This document shows positions 7,811 to 18,461 of a stretch of 64,000 nt of DNA, one piece after another (the first letter of the stretch is position 1; every line of letters begins with the position of its first letter). The position numbers were made by a program, and so were the translations under genes. The DNA is from Akkermansia muciniphila (GTDB taxonomy: Bacteria; Verrucomicrobiota; Verrucomicrobiia; Opitutales; Opitutaceae): positions 110,241 through 174,240 of the forward strand of contig CAMCZZ010000005.1 in assembly GCA_945888375.1 (NCBI GenBank). Direction: 5' to 3'. Under the pieces are notes generated by a model. The model saw only the letters and a program-made list of their open reading frames with translations. It was not told the origin of the DNA and did no database searches.

Positions 7811-9492
7811 GCGCCGCGCCGGAGCTTCATGCGCGGCGACGGGCGGCCGGCCGCTTCGGGGCCATTCGGGGTAAGTTGGGGGCGTGGACCGAGGCCGAGC
7901 GGGCGGCCGGTGCGGCCGGCCTGGCGGCGGGATTGGCCCTGCTCGTATGGGCGCTGCGTCTTTGGCCGGAGTGGAGTCGCAATCCCGATCTTTCCCATGG
8001 GTTTTTGGCGGTCCCGGCGGTGGTGCTGCTCTGGCTCCGGGCCAGGGAGGACGCGCCGGCGGATCGCGGGCTCGGGGCAGCGGCCCAGTCCGTGCTGACG
8101 CTGGCCGCGGCGCTCGTCCTCGGCGGGGCCGCGTTGTTTGTCGCGATTTATTCAACGGCCTTTGGCTGGACCGCGGCCCCGACGCTTTTTCTCACCAGCA
8201 TGGCCGTGGCGGCTGCTTTGACGCTGGCCGTCGTTTTAGCGGCGGGACGGGCGGTGCGGTGGATCGCGCCGGGCTGGCCGGTCCTCGTGCTTCCCGCGGT
8301 GGTGCTGCTCAGCGCGCCGCTGCCGCCCGGCACCTATGCGCGACTCACCTTGGGCCTGCAAAACGGGATTACCATCGGGGTGGTGGAGACGCTGCGCCTC
8401 TTTGGCATCGCCGCCATGCGTTCGGGCAATGTGATCAATCTCGGCACGATCTCGGTGGGGGTGGAGGAGGCGTGCAGCGGGGTGCGCAGCCTCGTCTCCT
8501 GTCTGCTCGCGGGATTGGTGTTGTCCGCGTTGCTGCTGCGTTCGCCTTGGCGCCGCGTCTGGCTGGTCGGTCTCGCCGCGCCGTTGGCCTTGGCCGCGAA
8601 CTTTGCGCGTTCCCTCGTCCTCACCCTGCTGGCGCGCGGCGGGGTGGACCTCGGCGGTTTCTGGCACGATGCGCTCGGTTATGCGGTGCTGGTGATCACG
8701 ACCGGACTGCTGGCCGCGCTGGCCTTTTTTCTGGAGGAGCCGCCTTTGCGGCCGGCGCCTTGCGCGCGCGCGCCGGCGGGCAATGCTTGGAAACCCGCGA
8801 GCGTCCTCGCCTTGGCGGCGCTGGCCTTGGCCTTCGTCTGGGTCGGGCAACTGCTGGCGCGCACCCAATTCGGGGCGCCAGGGGGCTCGCCGCCGCCTGA
8901 GCTGGAGCGGTTGGTGCCGGCCAAAGCCGACGGGTGGACGGTCACTACGCGCACGGACTTGGGGCGCTTCGCCGGCATCCTGCGCACCGGCCACCTGCTG
9001 GAGCGTTCCTACTCCAAGCCGGGGGCGGACGGCCGGCGCGTGCAGTTGACCGTCTATACCGCCTGGTGGCCGGCCGGGGCTTCATCGGTCAGCGAAGTGG
9101 CCACGCATACACCCGAGGCCTGCTGGCCGGGCGCCGGCTGGACGCTTCTGCCCGAGGGCACGGCGCGGCGCGCGCTGGCGTTGGCGGATGGCCGGGTGGC
9201 GGGCGAGGCCGAGCAGCGTGCCTTTATCGGCAATGGTTACCCGCAGCACGTGTGGTTCTGGCACTTGGTGGAGGGTGCTCCACTGGGGCCTTTCGAACCG
9301 AAATCGTGGCGGCAGCAACTGCGTTTGTTTTTCGAGCGCGGAGTGCGGCGGGACGAGCCGCAGATGTTTATCCGGCTATCGAGTAACCGGGAGTGGTCCG
9401 AGATTGCGGGGGAGGCGCTGGTGGCGGAGACCTTAAACGGGTTGTCGAGGATCGGTCTGCCCGTGGGCCCGCCGGAAAAGGCGTCGCCGTGA
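7807..9492 (+). CDS. Exosortase fused to EpsI domain
   Basis: Predicted inner-membrane transpeptidase processing PEP-CTERM proteins. In its 561 residues, about eight TM helices span residues 35-310. The catalytic triad of exosortases is visible: Cys in GVEEACSGVRSL (about residue 223), Arg in ANFARSLVL (about 265) and His in GFWHDALGY (about 285). From about residue 330 a further TM helix leads into an EpsI-type periplasmic domain (LERSYSKPGADGRRVQLTVYTAWW, THTPEACWPGAGW, QHVWFWHL). Exosortase plus EpsI in one chain occurs in exopolysaccharide-linked systems. A candidate substrate is the PEP-CTERM protein at 24011-24946. Start GTG 7807 overlaps recR. Confidence 0.92.
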   Translation: MSAAPELHARRRAAGRFGAIRGKLGAWTEAERAAGAAGLAAGLALLVWALRLWPEWSRNPDLSHGFLAVPAVVLLWLRAREDAPADRGLGAAAQSVLTLAAALVLGGAALFVAIYSTAFGWTAAPTLFLTSMAVAAALTLAVVLAAGRAVRWIAPGWPVLVLPAVVLLSAPLPPGTYARLTLGLQNGITIGVVETLRLFGIAAMRSGNVINLGTISVGVEEACSGVRSLVSCLLAGLVLSALLLRSPWRRVWLVGLAAPLALAANFARSLVLTLLARGGVDLGGFWHDALGYAVLVITTGLLAALAFFLEEPPLRPAPCARAPAGNAWKPASVLALAALALAFVWVGQLLARTQFGAPGGSPPPELERLVPAKADGWTVTTRTDLGRFAGILRTGHLLERSYSKPGADGRRVQLTVYTAWWPAGASSVSEVATHTPEACWPGAGWTLLPEGTARRALALADGRVAGEAEQRAFIGNGYPQHVWFWHLVEGAPLGPFEPKSWRQQLRLFFERGVRRDEPQMFIRLSSNREWSEIAGEALVAETLNGLSRIGLPVGPPEKASP

Positions 9493-9557
9493 CTTCAGGG
9501 CCAAAAGGGGATTGCGCGCCGGGCGTGGCCGCGTTGCAGTGTGGGTCACGTCGGTTT

Positions 9558-9632
9558 GCGGGTGTAGTATAACGGCTATTATGCGTGCTTCCCAAGCATG
9601 AGACGAGGGTTCGACTCCCTCCACCCGCACCA
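9558..9632 (+). tRNA. tRNA-Gly (anticodon CCC)
   Basis: The acceptor GCGGGTG (9558-9564) pairs with CACCCGC (9622-9628), followed by discriminator A and an encoded CCA. The anticodon stem CGTGC/GCATG closes the 7-nt loop TTCCCAA, giving anticodon CCC. The T arm GAGGG-TTCGACT-CCCTC is canonical. Confidence 0.96.
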
Positions 9633-9644
9633 ACTTGATCCGGC

Positions 9645-10058
9645 TCACGCCGAGCCTAGTTGGATGATTCGCTCAAAATCGGCTTTTGCCAGAGGCATAA
9701 CGGACAGGCGGCTCTGCCGCAGCAAGGGCAGTTCCGCGAGGCGGGGATCGGCTTTGATCGCGGCCAGTTCCACCGGACGGGGGAGCGAGGCGCCGAGCTT
9801 GAGCTCGACCGCCGACCACGCGCCCTCGGCCGCGGAGGGATCGGGGAAATGTTCTTTGGCCACGGTCGCGGTGCCCAGCACGGCCTTGGTCGTCACGCTG
9901 GCGTAGAAGAGGACTTGGTCGCCTTTTTTCATCGCGCGGAGGTGGTTGCGGGCCTGGTAGTTTCGCACTCCGTCCCAGACAGTGCGTTTATCGCGGAGGA
10001 AAGTTTCCCACGCGTAGGCTTCGGGTTCGGTTTTCACCAGCCAATATCCGGTTGTCAT
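9645..10058 (-). CDS. EVE domain (PUA-like) protein
   Basis: 137-residue single EVE domain, a fold related to PUA and YTH that binds modified bases in DNA or RNA. The diagnostic start GYWLVKTEPEAYAWETF, the block VWDGVRNYQARNHLRAMKKGDQVLFYAS and ending RLSVMPLAKADFERI match stand-alone bacterial EVE proteins (human THYN1-like). The aromatic cage residues W (YWLVK, VWDGV) are present. EVE proteins can be linked to modification-dependent systems, but no such gene is adjacent here. Convergent with the tRNA; divergent from the small gene at 10070. Confidence 0.93.
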   Translation of the reverse strand: MTTGYWLVKTEPEAYAWETFLRDKRTVWDGVRNYQARNHLRAMKKGDQVLFYASVTTKAVLGTATVAKEHFPDPSAAEGAWSAVELKLGASLPRPVELAAIKADPRLAELPLLRQSRLSVMPLAKADFERIIQLGSA

Positions 10059-10069
10059 ACTACCTTCAG

Positions 10070-10222
10070 GTGAATGCCTTCAAGGGCGTGGACGCAACAC
10101 CACCTGAAAAAACAGATCCTGCCTTGGCCGCTCGTGCTGAACGCGCCCGCGCCGTGTTATGGATCGTCACCGCGGTGATGGCTCTGTTGCCGGTCTTGCT
10201 GTTCGTTTTTTTTCATACCTGA
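10070..10222 (+). CDS. Small predicted membrane protein (50 aa)
   Basis: A GTG-started 50-residue frame. The polar N-terminal half is rich in Ala and Arg (ALAARAERARAV) and is followed by one TM helix, LWIVTAVMALLPVLLFVFF, ending HT. The boundary between charged and hydrophobic halves and the good codon choice suggest a real gene. It begins 11 nt from the divergent EVE gene and ends 12 nt before the PIN-TRAM gene, so it could be co-transcribed with the latter. No function can be assigned. It is in a different frame from a longer, non-protein-like frame that overlaps it. Confidence 0.5.
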   Translation: MNAFKGVDATPPEKTDPALAARAERARAVLWIVTAVMALLPVLLFVFFHT

Positions 10223-10234
10223 TCAGTCGCGACC

Positions 10235-11242
10235 ATGAACAAGACTTTGCTCCCCATCCGCCTGTTTTTCGTCCTGATCTGTGCGGCGGCGGGATTTCTG
10301 GTCTGTCTGAGCATTCGGGAGTGGGACGGCCACAGGTTGGTCGCCACCGCCATCGGTCTGCTGCTCGGTCTGCTCTTTGTGCTGGTTGATATCCTGCTCA
10401 AGGGGTTCTCCCTGCGCGGGCTTTCCGCGATCACTTTTGGCTTGGGCGCAGGTCTGCTGATTTCCCATTTCTTGAGTGTCTCGCCCCTACTGGAAAAGGG
10501 AGATCCCCAGATGCGGTTTCTCGCCCAAATGGGGCTTTTTTTGGGCGTCACTTATCTCTGCACGGTCATCGCCCTACGAGGGAAGGATGAGTTTAATCTT
10601 GTTATCCCTTACGTGCGTTTCGTGCCGCACGAGGTCGATGTGCCCCTCGTCTTGGTGGACACCAGTGCGTTGATTGACGGCCGGCTGGCGCGGATCTGCG
10701 CGTGTGGTTTTGTGCCCGGCGCCTTGATCATCCCGCAATTCGTTTTGCAAGAGCTACAGGCCATCGCGGACTCGCCCGATTCCATGCGGCGTGCGCGGGG
10801 CCGGCGCGGTCTGGATTCCCTGGGTGAACTGCGCGCGATCAAGTGGCTCGATCTCCGTATTCACGAAAGCGAGGCCCGCCGCAGCGAGGTCGATGCCAAG
10901 CTGGTGTTTCTCGCTTCCTCGATGAAGGCCAAGCTCCTCACCATGGATCAAAACCTCGCCAAAATGGCTGGTTTTCACGGTGTGATCTGCCTCAACCCCG
11001 GTGATCTCGCCCGTGCCTTGCAGCCGACTTTTCTGGTGGGAGAAATCATTGATGTAGAACTGTTAAAGCCTGGAAAAGAAGAGGGCCAGGCGGTCGGTTA
11101 TATGCCGGATGGTTCGATGGTCGTGGTCAATGATGCGCGTGAAGCCATCGGCAAGATCGCCGCGGCGGAGATTATCAGCGTCATGCCTTCCGGCAGTGGA
11201 CGCATTATCTTCGCCCGCAACCTGCTGCGCACTGCCGATTAA
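10235..11242 (+). CDS. Membrane-anchored PIN-TRAM domain protein (YacL type)
   Basis: 335 residues: four N-terminal TM helices (about 7-120), a PIN nuclease-like domain (about 140-255) and a C-terminal TRAM RNA-binding domain (about 270-330). PIN acidic residues are VDTSALIDGR, FVLQELQAIAD, EVDAKLV and TMDQNLAK. The order TM-PIN-TRAM is that of Bacillus YacL. The role is probably RNA-related at the membrane, but the substrate is unknown. The TRAM strand pattern LVGEIIDVELLKPGKEEGQAVGYMPDGSMVVV is clear. ATG 10235 follows CAGTCGCGACC, with no Shine-Dalgarno. Convergent with the LysR gene, 16 nt apart. Confidence 0.92.
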   Translation: MNKTLLPIRLFFVLICAAAGFLVCLSIREWDGHRLVATAIGLLLGLLFVLVDILLKGFSLRGLSAITFGLGAGLLISHFLSVSPLLEKGDPQMRFLAQMGLFLGVTYLCTVIALRGKDEFNLVIPYVRFVPHEVDVPLVLVDTSALIDGRLARICACGFVPGALIIPQFVLQELQAIADSPDSMRRARGRRGLDSLGELRAIKWLDLRIHESEARRSEVDAKLVFLASSMKAKLLTMDQNLAKMAGFHGVICLNPGDLARALQPTFLVGEIIDVELLKPGKEEGQAVGYMPDGSMVVVNDAREAIGKIAAAEIISVMPSGSGRIIFARNLLRTAD

Positions 11243-11258
11243 CAAACCGCACCGCCGG

Positions 11259-12167
11259 TTAACCCTCCGGGGTCGCCACCGCCAGAAAGGACGCCAGAGC
11301 TGGTTCGAGGTTTGTCTCCGGCGCCCGCCACCCAATGACCAGGCGGCTTTCCGGGGCTGGCCCTTCCAGCGGCCGGAAGGTCACGCCCTCCGGCAGTGGA
11401 CGGGCCTCGCTCGGGCACATGAATGTCGCCCCCAGTCCGGCGCGCACCAGGCCGACCGCATTGGCCCTGGGCCAGACCTCCTCGGCGATGCGCGGCGTCA
11501 CGCCGGCGCGGGAGAAGGCCGCCAGCACCCGATCGTAAAAGCCGGGGTTGTGTGTGCGCGGGAAGAGCACCCAAGGCACCGCCGCCAGATCGCGCAACCG
11601 GAGCGACGAGCTCGCGGCCAGGGCATGGTCGGCTGGCAGCAGCACCCCGTTTTTCTCCCGCAGGAGCTCTCGCGTCTTCAGGCCCGGAGTGGTGGCATCG
11701 GGATGGAAAAAACCGCACGCGATATCCCCGGCCGCCAGCGCCGCGAGTTGCGCGGAAGTAGGCGACTCATTCAGCTCCAGTCGTATCCGTGGATAGGCCC
11801 GGTGAAACTCGCGCAGGATGCCGGGCAGCACCGTCGCCATCGCCAATCCGGTGAACCCCACCCGCACCCGCCCGGTCTCTCCCTCCGCCAGCGCCCGCAA
11901 TTCGCCCGGCACCGCCGCCAAACCCCGCAGAATCGGCTCGACCCGCTCCGCCAGCGCGCGACCCGCTGCCGTGAGCTCCACCCTGCGCCGAGATCGTAAG
12001 AAAAGCACCGCGCCCAGCGCCAATTCGAGTTGCGCAATTTGCCTGCTTAAAGCCGGTTGCGCCACGGCCAGTGCCTCCGCCGCCTTCCGAAAGTGCAGGG
12101 TGCGCGCGACTTCGCGAAAATACACCAGGTGGCGTAGTTCGTAGGAAAATTGATACTCCCGAGGCAT
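11259..12167 (-). CDS. LysR-family transcriptional regulator
   Basis: 302-residue LTTR. The N-terminal winged helix-turn-helix (LRHLVYFREVARTLHFRKAAEALAVAQPALSRQIAQLE, about 10-48) is followed by a substrate-binding domain (RVRVGFTGLAMATVLPGILREFHRAYP onward). The co-inducer is unknown. It is transcribed away from leuCD with 119 nt between start codons, the usual arrangement for an LTTR that controls its divergent neighbour, so control of leucine biosynthesis is the best inference. ATG 12167 was taken; a GTG immediately upstream and a TTG at 12203 are alternatives. Confidence 0.92.
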   Translation of the reverse strand: MPREYQFSYELRHLVYFREVARTLHFRKAAEALAVAQPALSRQIAQLELALGAVLFLRSRRRVELTAAGRALAERVEPILRGLAAVPGELRALAEGETGRVRVGFTGLAMATVLPGILREFHRAYPRIRLELNESPTSAQLAALAAGDIACGFFHPDATTPGLKTRELLREKNGVLLPADHALAASSSLRLRDLAAVPWVLFPRTHNPGFYDRVLAAFSRAGVTPRIAEEVWPRANAVGLVRAGLGATFMCPSEARPLPEGVTFRPLEGPAPESRLVIGWRAPETNLEPALASFLAVATPEG

Positions 12168-12176
12168 CACCGAAGG

Positions 12177-12192
12177 GGAAACAAGTATTTCC
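12177..12192. promoter_or_regulatory. Candidate operator dyad in lysR-leuC intergenic region
   Basis: GGAAA-N6-TTTCC is a short perfect dyad 10 nt from the LysR start codon. A second imperfect dyad, TCCTCGC-N13-GCTAGGA, lies beside it (about 12190-12216). LTTRs usually bind such interrupted dyads near their own promoter. Only symmetry and position support this. Confidence 0.3.
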
Positions 12193-12286
12193 TCGCAATG
12201 CAATCTCCTGCTAGGATGGTCGCGTTCAAAGCCAGTTTCTCCTGCCCGCGTCTTCCTTTCTCTTTTTAAACGAACCTCCGCCCACC

Positions 12287-13708
12287 ATGTCCGCCCAACC
12301 CAAATCGCTCTTCGAAAAAGTCTGGGACGCCCATGCCGTCCGCACCCTTGCCAACGGCCAGACCCAACTCCTCATCGGCACCCACCTGATTCACGAGGTC
12401 ACTTCGCCCCAGGCCTTCGGCATGCTGCGCGATCTCGGCCTAAAGGTCGCTTTCCCGCACCGCACCTTCGCGACCGTGGACCACATCGTGCCCACCAACG
12501 AGTTGGTCGAGCCGTATAAGGACAACCTCGCCCAGGCCATGATGGACGAGCTGCGCAAGAACTGCGCCCAGTTTGGCGTTACCTTTTTTGACCGCGCCTC
12601 CGGCAAACAGGGTATCGTCCACATCGTCGGCCCGGAGCAGGGTATCACCCAGCCCGGCACCACCATCGCGTGCGGCGATTCCCATACGTCCACCCACGGC
12701 GCCTTTGGGGCGATCGCCTTTGGCATCGGCACCAGCCAGGTGCGCGACGTGCTCGCCACCCAGACCATGGCGCTCGGCGCGCTCAAGGTCCGCCGTATCG
12801 AGGTAAACGGTAAGCTCCGCCCCGGCGTTTACGCCAAGGACGTCATTCTCCATATCATCCGCCTCACCGGCGTGAATGGCGGCACTGGCTTCGCCTACGA
12901 GTATGCCGGCTCCACCTTTGACGGCTTCTCGATGGAAGAGCGCATGACGGTGTGCAACATGTCTATCGAAGGCGGTGCGCGCGTCGGCTACGTGAATCCC
13001 GACGAGACCACCTTCGCCTACCTCAAGGGCCGTCCCTACTCGCCGACTGGCGCCGCTTGGGATGCTGCCGTCGCCCGCTGGCGTTCCTTCGCCTCCGATG
13101 CCGGGTGCCGCTATGATGACGTCATGGTCATCGACGCCGCCGACATCGCCCCGTCCGTCACTTGGGGTATCAACCCCGGCCAAGGCATCTCGATCAACGA
13201 AAACATCCCCAGTCCCGAGACCGCCCTTTCCGACGACGATCGCGCCGGTATCATCGAGGCCCTCGCCTACATGAAGCTGCCCGCCGGCCAGCCCATCAAA
13301 GGCACTAAAATCAACGTCGCCTTCCTCGGCTCCTGCACCAACGGCCGTCTCTCTGACTTCCAGGAAGTGGCCAAATACATCCAGGGTCGCAAAGTCGCCC
13401 CGGGCGTGCGCGCCATCGCTGTGCCCGGCTCGCAGATCGTCGCGCTCCAGTGCGAAAAACTCGGCCTCGACAAGATCCTCGCCGAGGCCGGCTTCGAGTG
13501 GCGCGCTGCCGGTTGCTCGATGTGCCTCGCAATGAACCCCGACAAGCTCATCGGCGACGAACTCTGCGCCTCCTCCTCCAACCGCAATTTCAAGGGCCGC
13601 CAAGGCTCCATCACCGGTCGCACCGTGTTGATGAGCCCGGTCATGGTGGCCGCCGCCGCCGTCACCGGCGTGGTCGCCGACGCCCGCGAAGTCTTCGCGG
13701 TCAACTGA
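12287..13708 (+). CDS. leuC: 3-isopropylmalate dehydratase large subunit
   Basis: Large subunit of isopropylmalate isomerase, converting 2- to 3-isopropylmalate with LeuD in leucine biosynthesis. 473 residues, usual length. Three Cys ligands of the 4Fe-4S cluster are in LGSCTNGR (about residue 347) and [11 protein letters not shown] (about 407 and 410). [15 protein letters not shown] and [13 protein letters not shown] are aconitase-family active-site blocks. The start is ATG preceded by CCTCCGCCCACC. It is followed after a 119-nt gap, mostly filled by a hairpin element, by leuD. Confidence 0.97.
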   Translation: MSAQPKSLFEKVWDAHAVRTLANGQTQLLIGTHLIHEVTSPQAFGMLRDLGLKVAFPHRTFATVDHIVPTNELVEPYKDNLAQAMMDELRKNCAQFGVTFFDRASGKQGIVHIVGPEQGITQPGTTIACGDSHTSTHGAFGAIAFGIGTSQVRDVLATQTMALGALKVRRIEVNGKLRPGVYAKDVILHIIRLTGVNGGTGFAYEYAGSTFDGFSMEERMTVCNMSIEGGARVGYVNPDETTFAYLKGRPYSPTGAAWDAAVARWRSFASDAGCRYDDVMVIDAADIAPSVTWGINPGQGISINENIPSPETALSDDDRAGIIEALAYMKLPAGQPIKGTKINVAFLGSCTNGRLSDFQEVAKYIQGRKVAPGVRAIAVPGSQIVALQCEKLGLDKILAEAGFEWRAAGCSMCLAMNPDKLIGDELCASSSNRNFKGRQGSITGRTVLMSPVMVAAAAVTGVVADAREVFAVN

Positions 13709-13729
13709 TCAAACGAATATCAATTCAAG

Positions 13730-13805
13730 TTGCCCACGAAACACACGAAAGAGCACGAAACCCGAACCTCTGATTTCGTGTCATTTCGTGTGTTTCGTGG
13801 GCCAA
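13730..13805. repeat. Intergenic long hairpin with 9-nt-periodic arms (element B)
   Basis: The left arm (13730-13760) consists of nonamers CCCACGAAA, CACACGAAA and a third ending CACGAAA. The right arm (13774-13805) is the reverse complement, ending GGGCCAA. Only the linker bases differ between arms. It sits between leuC and leuD, 23 nt before the leuD ATG, so it should fold in the leuCD mRNA. Same design as the element at 958-1054 but with CACGAAA as the repeated core. Confidence 0.8.
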
Positions 13806-13827
13806 TAAATCCGACTTCTTAACAAAC

Positions 13828-14433
13828 ATGGCTCTCGCAAAAATCACCTCCGTCTCCGGACGCGGCGTTTACGTCCCCGGCAACGATATCGATACCGACC
13901 GCATCATCCCCGCGCGCTTCATGAAGTGCGTGGTTTTCGACGGTCTCGGCGAATTCTTGTTCTACGACGTCCGCCACACCCCCGAGGGCGTGCCGACCGG
14001 CCATCCGATCGACAAACCCGAGCACAAGGGCGCCACCGTCCTTCTCTCCGGTGCCAATTTTGGCTGCGGTTCCTCCCGTGAACACGCCCCCCAGGCCATT
14101 CACAAGGCCGGCTTCCGGGCCGTGATCGCCGAGAATTTTGCCGAAATCTTTTTTGGTAACAGCACCACCCTAGGCATCCCGTGCGTGAATGCCACCCGCG
14201 AGGACATCGCGAAGGTCGCCGCCGCCATCGAGGCAAATCCCGCCTTGGAAATCACCGTCGATGTCGCCGCGCGCGAAGTCCGTTTCGGTGGCGACAAGAT
14301 CGCCATCACCCAGCGTGAGTCCGCCCGCGATGCGCTGGTGAACGGACGCTGGGACGCCATCGGCGACTTGATCGACGGTCTTCCCGCCGTGCAGGCCACC
14401 GCCGCGCGTCTGCCCTACATGGCCGTGGCCTGA
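13828..14433 (+). CDS. leuD: 3-isopropylmalate dehydratase small subunit
   Basis: 201-residue swivel-domain partner of LeuC. The phosphate/substrate loop GCGSSREHAPQA (about 73-84) and the N-terminal GNDIDTDRIIPARF are diagnostic. YVPGNDIDTDRI and AENFAEIFFGNSTTLGIPC complete the family pattern. It is downstream of leuC on the same strand and is presumably translated from the same message. Convergent with rho, 19 nt apart. Confidence 0.97.
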   Translation: MALAKITSVSGRGVYVPGNDIDTDRIIPARFMKCVVFDGLGEFLFYDVRHTPEGVPTGHPIDKPEHKGATVLLSGANFGCGSSREHAPQAIHKAGFRAVIAENFAEIFFGNSTTLGIPCVNATREDIAKVAAAIEANPALEITVDVAAREVRFGGDKIAITQRESARDALVNGRWDAIGDLIDGLPAVQATAARLPYMAVA

Positions 14434-14452
14434 AGTCGGCCGGGGCCGGTCT

Positions 14453-15967
<1,515 letters not shown>

Positions 15968-16023
15968 TTCGGAGAGTCGTAGGTTGGAGCCGGGGTGGTC
16001 GCGGAGAATGTTTTCTGCGGGGC

Positions 16024-16052
16024 TTGACGCTGCCTAAAGCGGTCTGGATAAG
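16024..16052 (+). promoter_or_regulatory. Candidate sigma-70-type promoter for acs
   Basis: TTGACG (16024-16029), 17-nt spacer, GATAAG (16047-16052). Expected transcription start near 16059, giving a leader of about 65 nt before the GTG at 16124. Based on hexamer match and spacing only. Confidence 0.4.
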
Positions 16053-16123
16053 GGCGACGCGTTTGTGGACATGCCGATGGACGGCACACTTGCGAATACC
16101 CTAACCTCAACCAGCACCTCAAC

Positions 16124-18082
16124 GTGTCGGATAAAAACATCACTTCCGTGCCCCGTGAAAAACGGGTGTTCAAACCAACTGCTGAGTTTCAGCGCCAAGC
16201 CAACCTTGGCAATATGGCTGCTTACAAGAAGCTCCATGCCGAGTCTGTCAATGCTCCAGAAATTTTCTGGAAGCGAATGGCGGTGGAGCATCTGGTCTGG
16301 CGGAAGCCCTTCCGCAAGGTCCTTGACTGGAAACCGCCGCACGCGAAGTGGTTCGTGGGCGGAGCTTTGAACGTCTGCGAGAACTGTCTCGACCGCCACC
16401 TAGGCACGGCCCGCGAGAACAAGGCCGCGATCATCTTTGAGGGCGAACCGGGCGATGTCCGGACCATCACCTACAAGCAGTTGCACCTGCACGTATGCCG
16501 GCTGGCGCATGTGTTTGAGAACCTCGGGGTGGGCAAGGGCGACCGCGTGGCGATCTACCTGCCGATGATTCCGGAGGCCATGATCGCGATGCTCGCCTGC
16601 GCCCGGGTGGGCGCGATCCACACCGTGATTTTCGGAGGGTTTTCGCCCGAGGCGGTCAAGGACCGGATCAACGACTGCCAGGCCAAGCTCGTCATCACCG
16701 CGGACGGCGGATGGCGGCGCGGCAAGATCATCGAGTTAAAGTCGGCCGTGGACAAGGCCCTGCCCGGCTGCCCTTCCATCCAAGCTTGTCTGGTGGTCAA
16801 ACGCACCGGCCAGGACATCAAGATGACCGAGGGGCGTGACATCTGGTGGCACGACGCCTGGAAGGGTGGACCCAACCAGCACAAGGCCAAAGCCTTCGAC
16901 GCCGAGCATCCGCTTTTCATTCTCTACACCTCGGGCTCCACCGGGAAACCCAAGGGCGTGCTGCACACCTCCGCCGGCTACCTGCTGGGCGCGAAGGTGT
17001 CGTCCCATTACATTTTCGACCTCAAGGAGACCGACCGTTACTTCTGTTCGGCCGACATCGGCTGGATCACCGGCCACAGCTACGTCGTTTATGGCCTGCT
17101 CTCGAACGGCTCGACCGTGTTCCTCTACGAAGGCGCGCCCAACCAGCCCGAGCCGGACCGGTTCTGGGAAATGATTGACCGCCACGCGTTGACCATCCTC
17201 TACACCGCGCCGACCGCCATCCGCGCCTTCATGCGCTGGGGCGATAACTACGTGCTCAAGCACCGCCTTGATTCGCTGCGTCTGCTTGGCAGCGTGGGCG
17301 AGCCGATCAGCGCCGAGGCCTGGCGTTGGTATCACAAACTCATCGGCAAAGGCCGCTGCCCCATCGTGGATACCTGGTGGCAGACGGAGACCGGCTCCAT
17401 CATGATCACGCCGCTGCCCGGCGCGACCCCGCTCAAGCCCGGCTCGGCCACGCTGCCCTTTTTCGGAGTTAACGCCAAGGTGGTCGATGAGTCCGGCAAG
17501 GAAGTGCCGCGTGGCACCGGCGGCAAACTCGTCATCACCAAGCCCTGGCCCTCGATGCTGCGCACCCTCTGGGGCGACGATGCGCGGTTCAAGCAGGCCT
17601 ATTTCTCCGAGTTCCCCAAGCACCCGGAGTGGTATTTCACCGGCGACGGCGCGCAGCAGGACAAGGACGGCTACTTCTGGATCGTCGGCCGCATCGACGA
17701 CGTGCTCAACATCTCCGGCCACCGCATCGGCACCGCTGAGGTGGAGAGCGCGCTGGGTTCGCATCCGGCGGTCGCCGAGGCGGCGGCGGTGGGCAAGCCC
17801 GACGAGCTCAAGGGCCAGGCGCTCGTGGTGTTCGTGTCGTTGAAAAACGGCGTGGTTGCCTCCGAGGAGCTCAAGGAACAGCTGCGCGCCTACGTGGGCA
17901 AGGAGATCGGCTCCTTCGCCAAGCCCGACCAGATCCGCATCGCGGCGGCTTTGCCGAAGACCCGTTCCGGTAAAATCATGCGCCGTATCCTCAAGCAGAT
18001 CGCCGTCGGCGGCGAGGTGAAGGGCGACACCAGCACGCTGGAGGATTTTTCGGTCATCGCGGCGCTCCAGGCCGAGGATTGA
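16124..18082 (+). CDS. acs: Acetyl-CoA synthetase
   Basis: AMP-forming acetate activation: acetate + ATP + CoA to acetyl-CoA. 652 residues, the standard Acs length. The N-terminal ACAS segment includes [18 protein letters not shown]. The P-loop is [11 protein letters not shown] (about 267-277). The acyl-binding region [19 protein letters not shown] contains the Trp that restricts the substrate to acetate. The hinge/C-terminal domain holds [33 protein letters not shown] and the catalytic Lys in [13 protein letters not shown], the usual target of lysine acetylation. GTG start after CAGCACCTCAAC. Divergent from rho. Confidence 0.97.
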   Translation: MSDKNITSVPREKRVFKPTAEFQRQANLGNMAAYKKLHAESVNAPEIFWKRMAVEHLVWRKPFRKVLDWKPPHAKWFVGGALNVCENCLDRHLGTARENKAAIIFEGEPGDVRTITYKQLHLHVCRLAHVFENLGVGKGDRVAIYLPMIPEAMIAMLACARVGAIHTVIFGGFSPEAVKDRINDCQAKLVITADGGWRRGKIIELKSAVDKALPGCPSIQACLVVKRTGQDIKMTEGRDIWWHDAWKGGPNQHKAKAFDAEHPLFILYTSGSTGKPKGVLHTSAGYLLGAKVSSHYIFDLKETDRYFCSADIGWITGHSYVVYGLLSNGSTVFLYEGAPNQPEPDRFWEMIDRHALTILYTAPTAIRAFMRWGDNYVLKHRLDSLRLLGSVGEPISAEAWRWYHKLIGKGRCPIVDTWWQTETGSIMITPLPGATPLKPGSATLPFFGVNAKVVDESGKEVPRGTGGKLVITKPWPSMLRTLWGDDARFKQAYFSEFPKHPEWYFTGDGAQQDKDGYFWIVGRIDDVLNISGHRIGTAEVESALGSHPAVAEAAAVGKPDELKGQALVVFVSLKNGVVASEELKEQLRAYVGKEIGSFAKPDQIRIAAALPKTRSGKIMRRILKQIAVGGEVKGDTSTLEDFSVIAALQAED

Positions 18083-18125
18083 GCGGCAGGTCTGCGGCGG
18101 CGCTCCCGGAGGGACGCCGCCCGGC

Positions 18126-18446
18126 CTAGTCCAGAGAGGCCAGCAGCGCGCTTAGTTCGGCGGCCGGGTCCCGGTGATCCTGGGCCATGGCCAGCGCCAG
18201 CGCCTCCTCCAGCACTGGGCGGGCGGCGGTGCGGTCCCCGGGGGCACTGGTGCGCAGCAGGGCTTTGCCGAGGAGGATGCGAGGCATCATCCAGTCGGCG
18301 CGGGTGGCGGCGCAAAGCCGGTAATGCTCGACGGCGGCAGCGGAATCCCCGGCCGCGTCGAGGGCTTGCGCGAGGCTGAAGCGGAAAAGGGGATTGTCCG
18401 GCTGGCTCGCGACCAAGGCACTGAAGCGGGTGACGCGGTCGTTCAT
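18126..18446 (-). CDS. Small TPR protein
   Basis: 106 residues made of about two or three tetratricopeptide-like helix pairs (NPLFRFSLAQALDAAGDSAAAVEHYRLC fits the TPR consensus with its A-A-x-x-Y spacing; RILLGKALLRT and ARPVLEEALALAMAQ follow). No signal or catalytic motif. It ends the minus-strand run dinG-PP2C-TPR, 15 nt after the PP2C stop, so it may act as an adaptor for that phosphatase; this is inference from position. ATG 18446 was used; a TTG codon immediately precedes it. Confidence 0.75.
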   Translation of the reverse strand: MNDRVTRFSALVASQPDNPLFRFSLAQALDAAGDSAAAVEHYRLCAATRADWMMPRILLGKALLRTSAPGDRTAARPVLEEALALAMAQDHRDPAAELSALLASLD

Positions 18447-18461
18447 CAAAATCGGGGCGGA

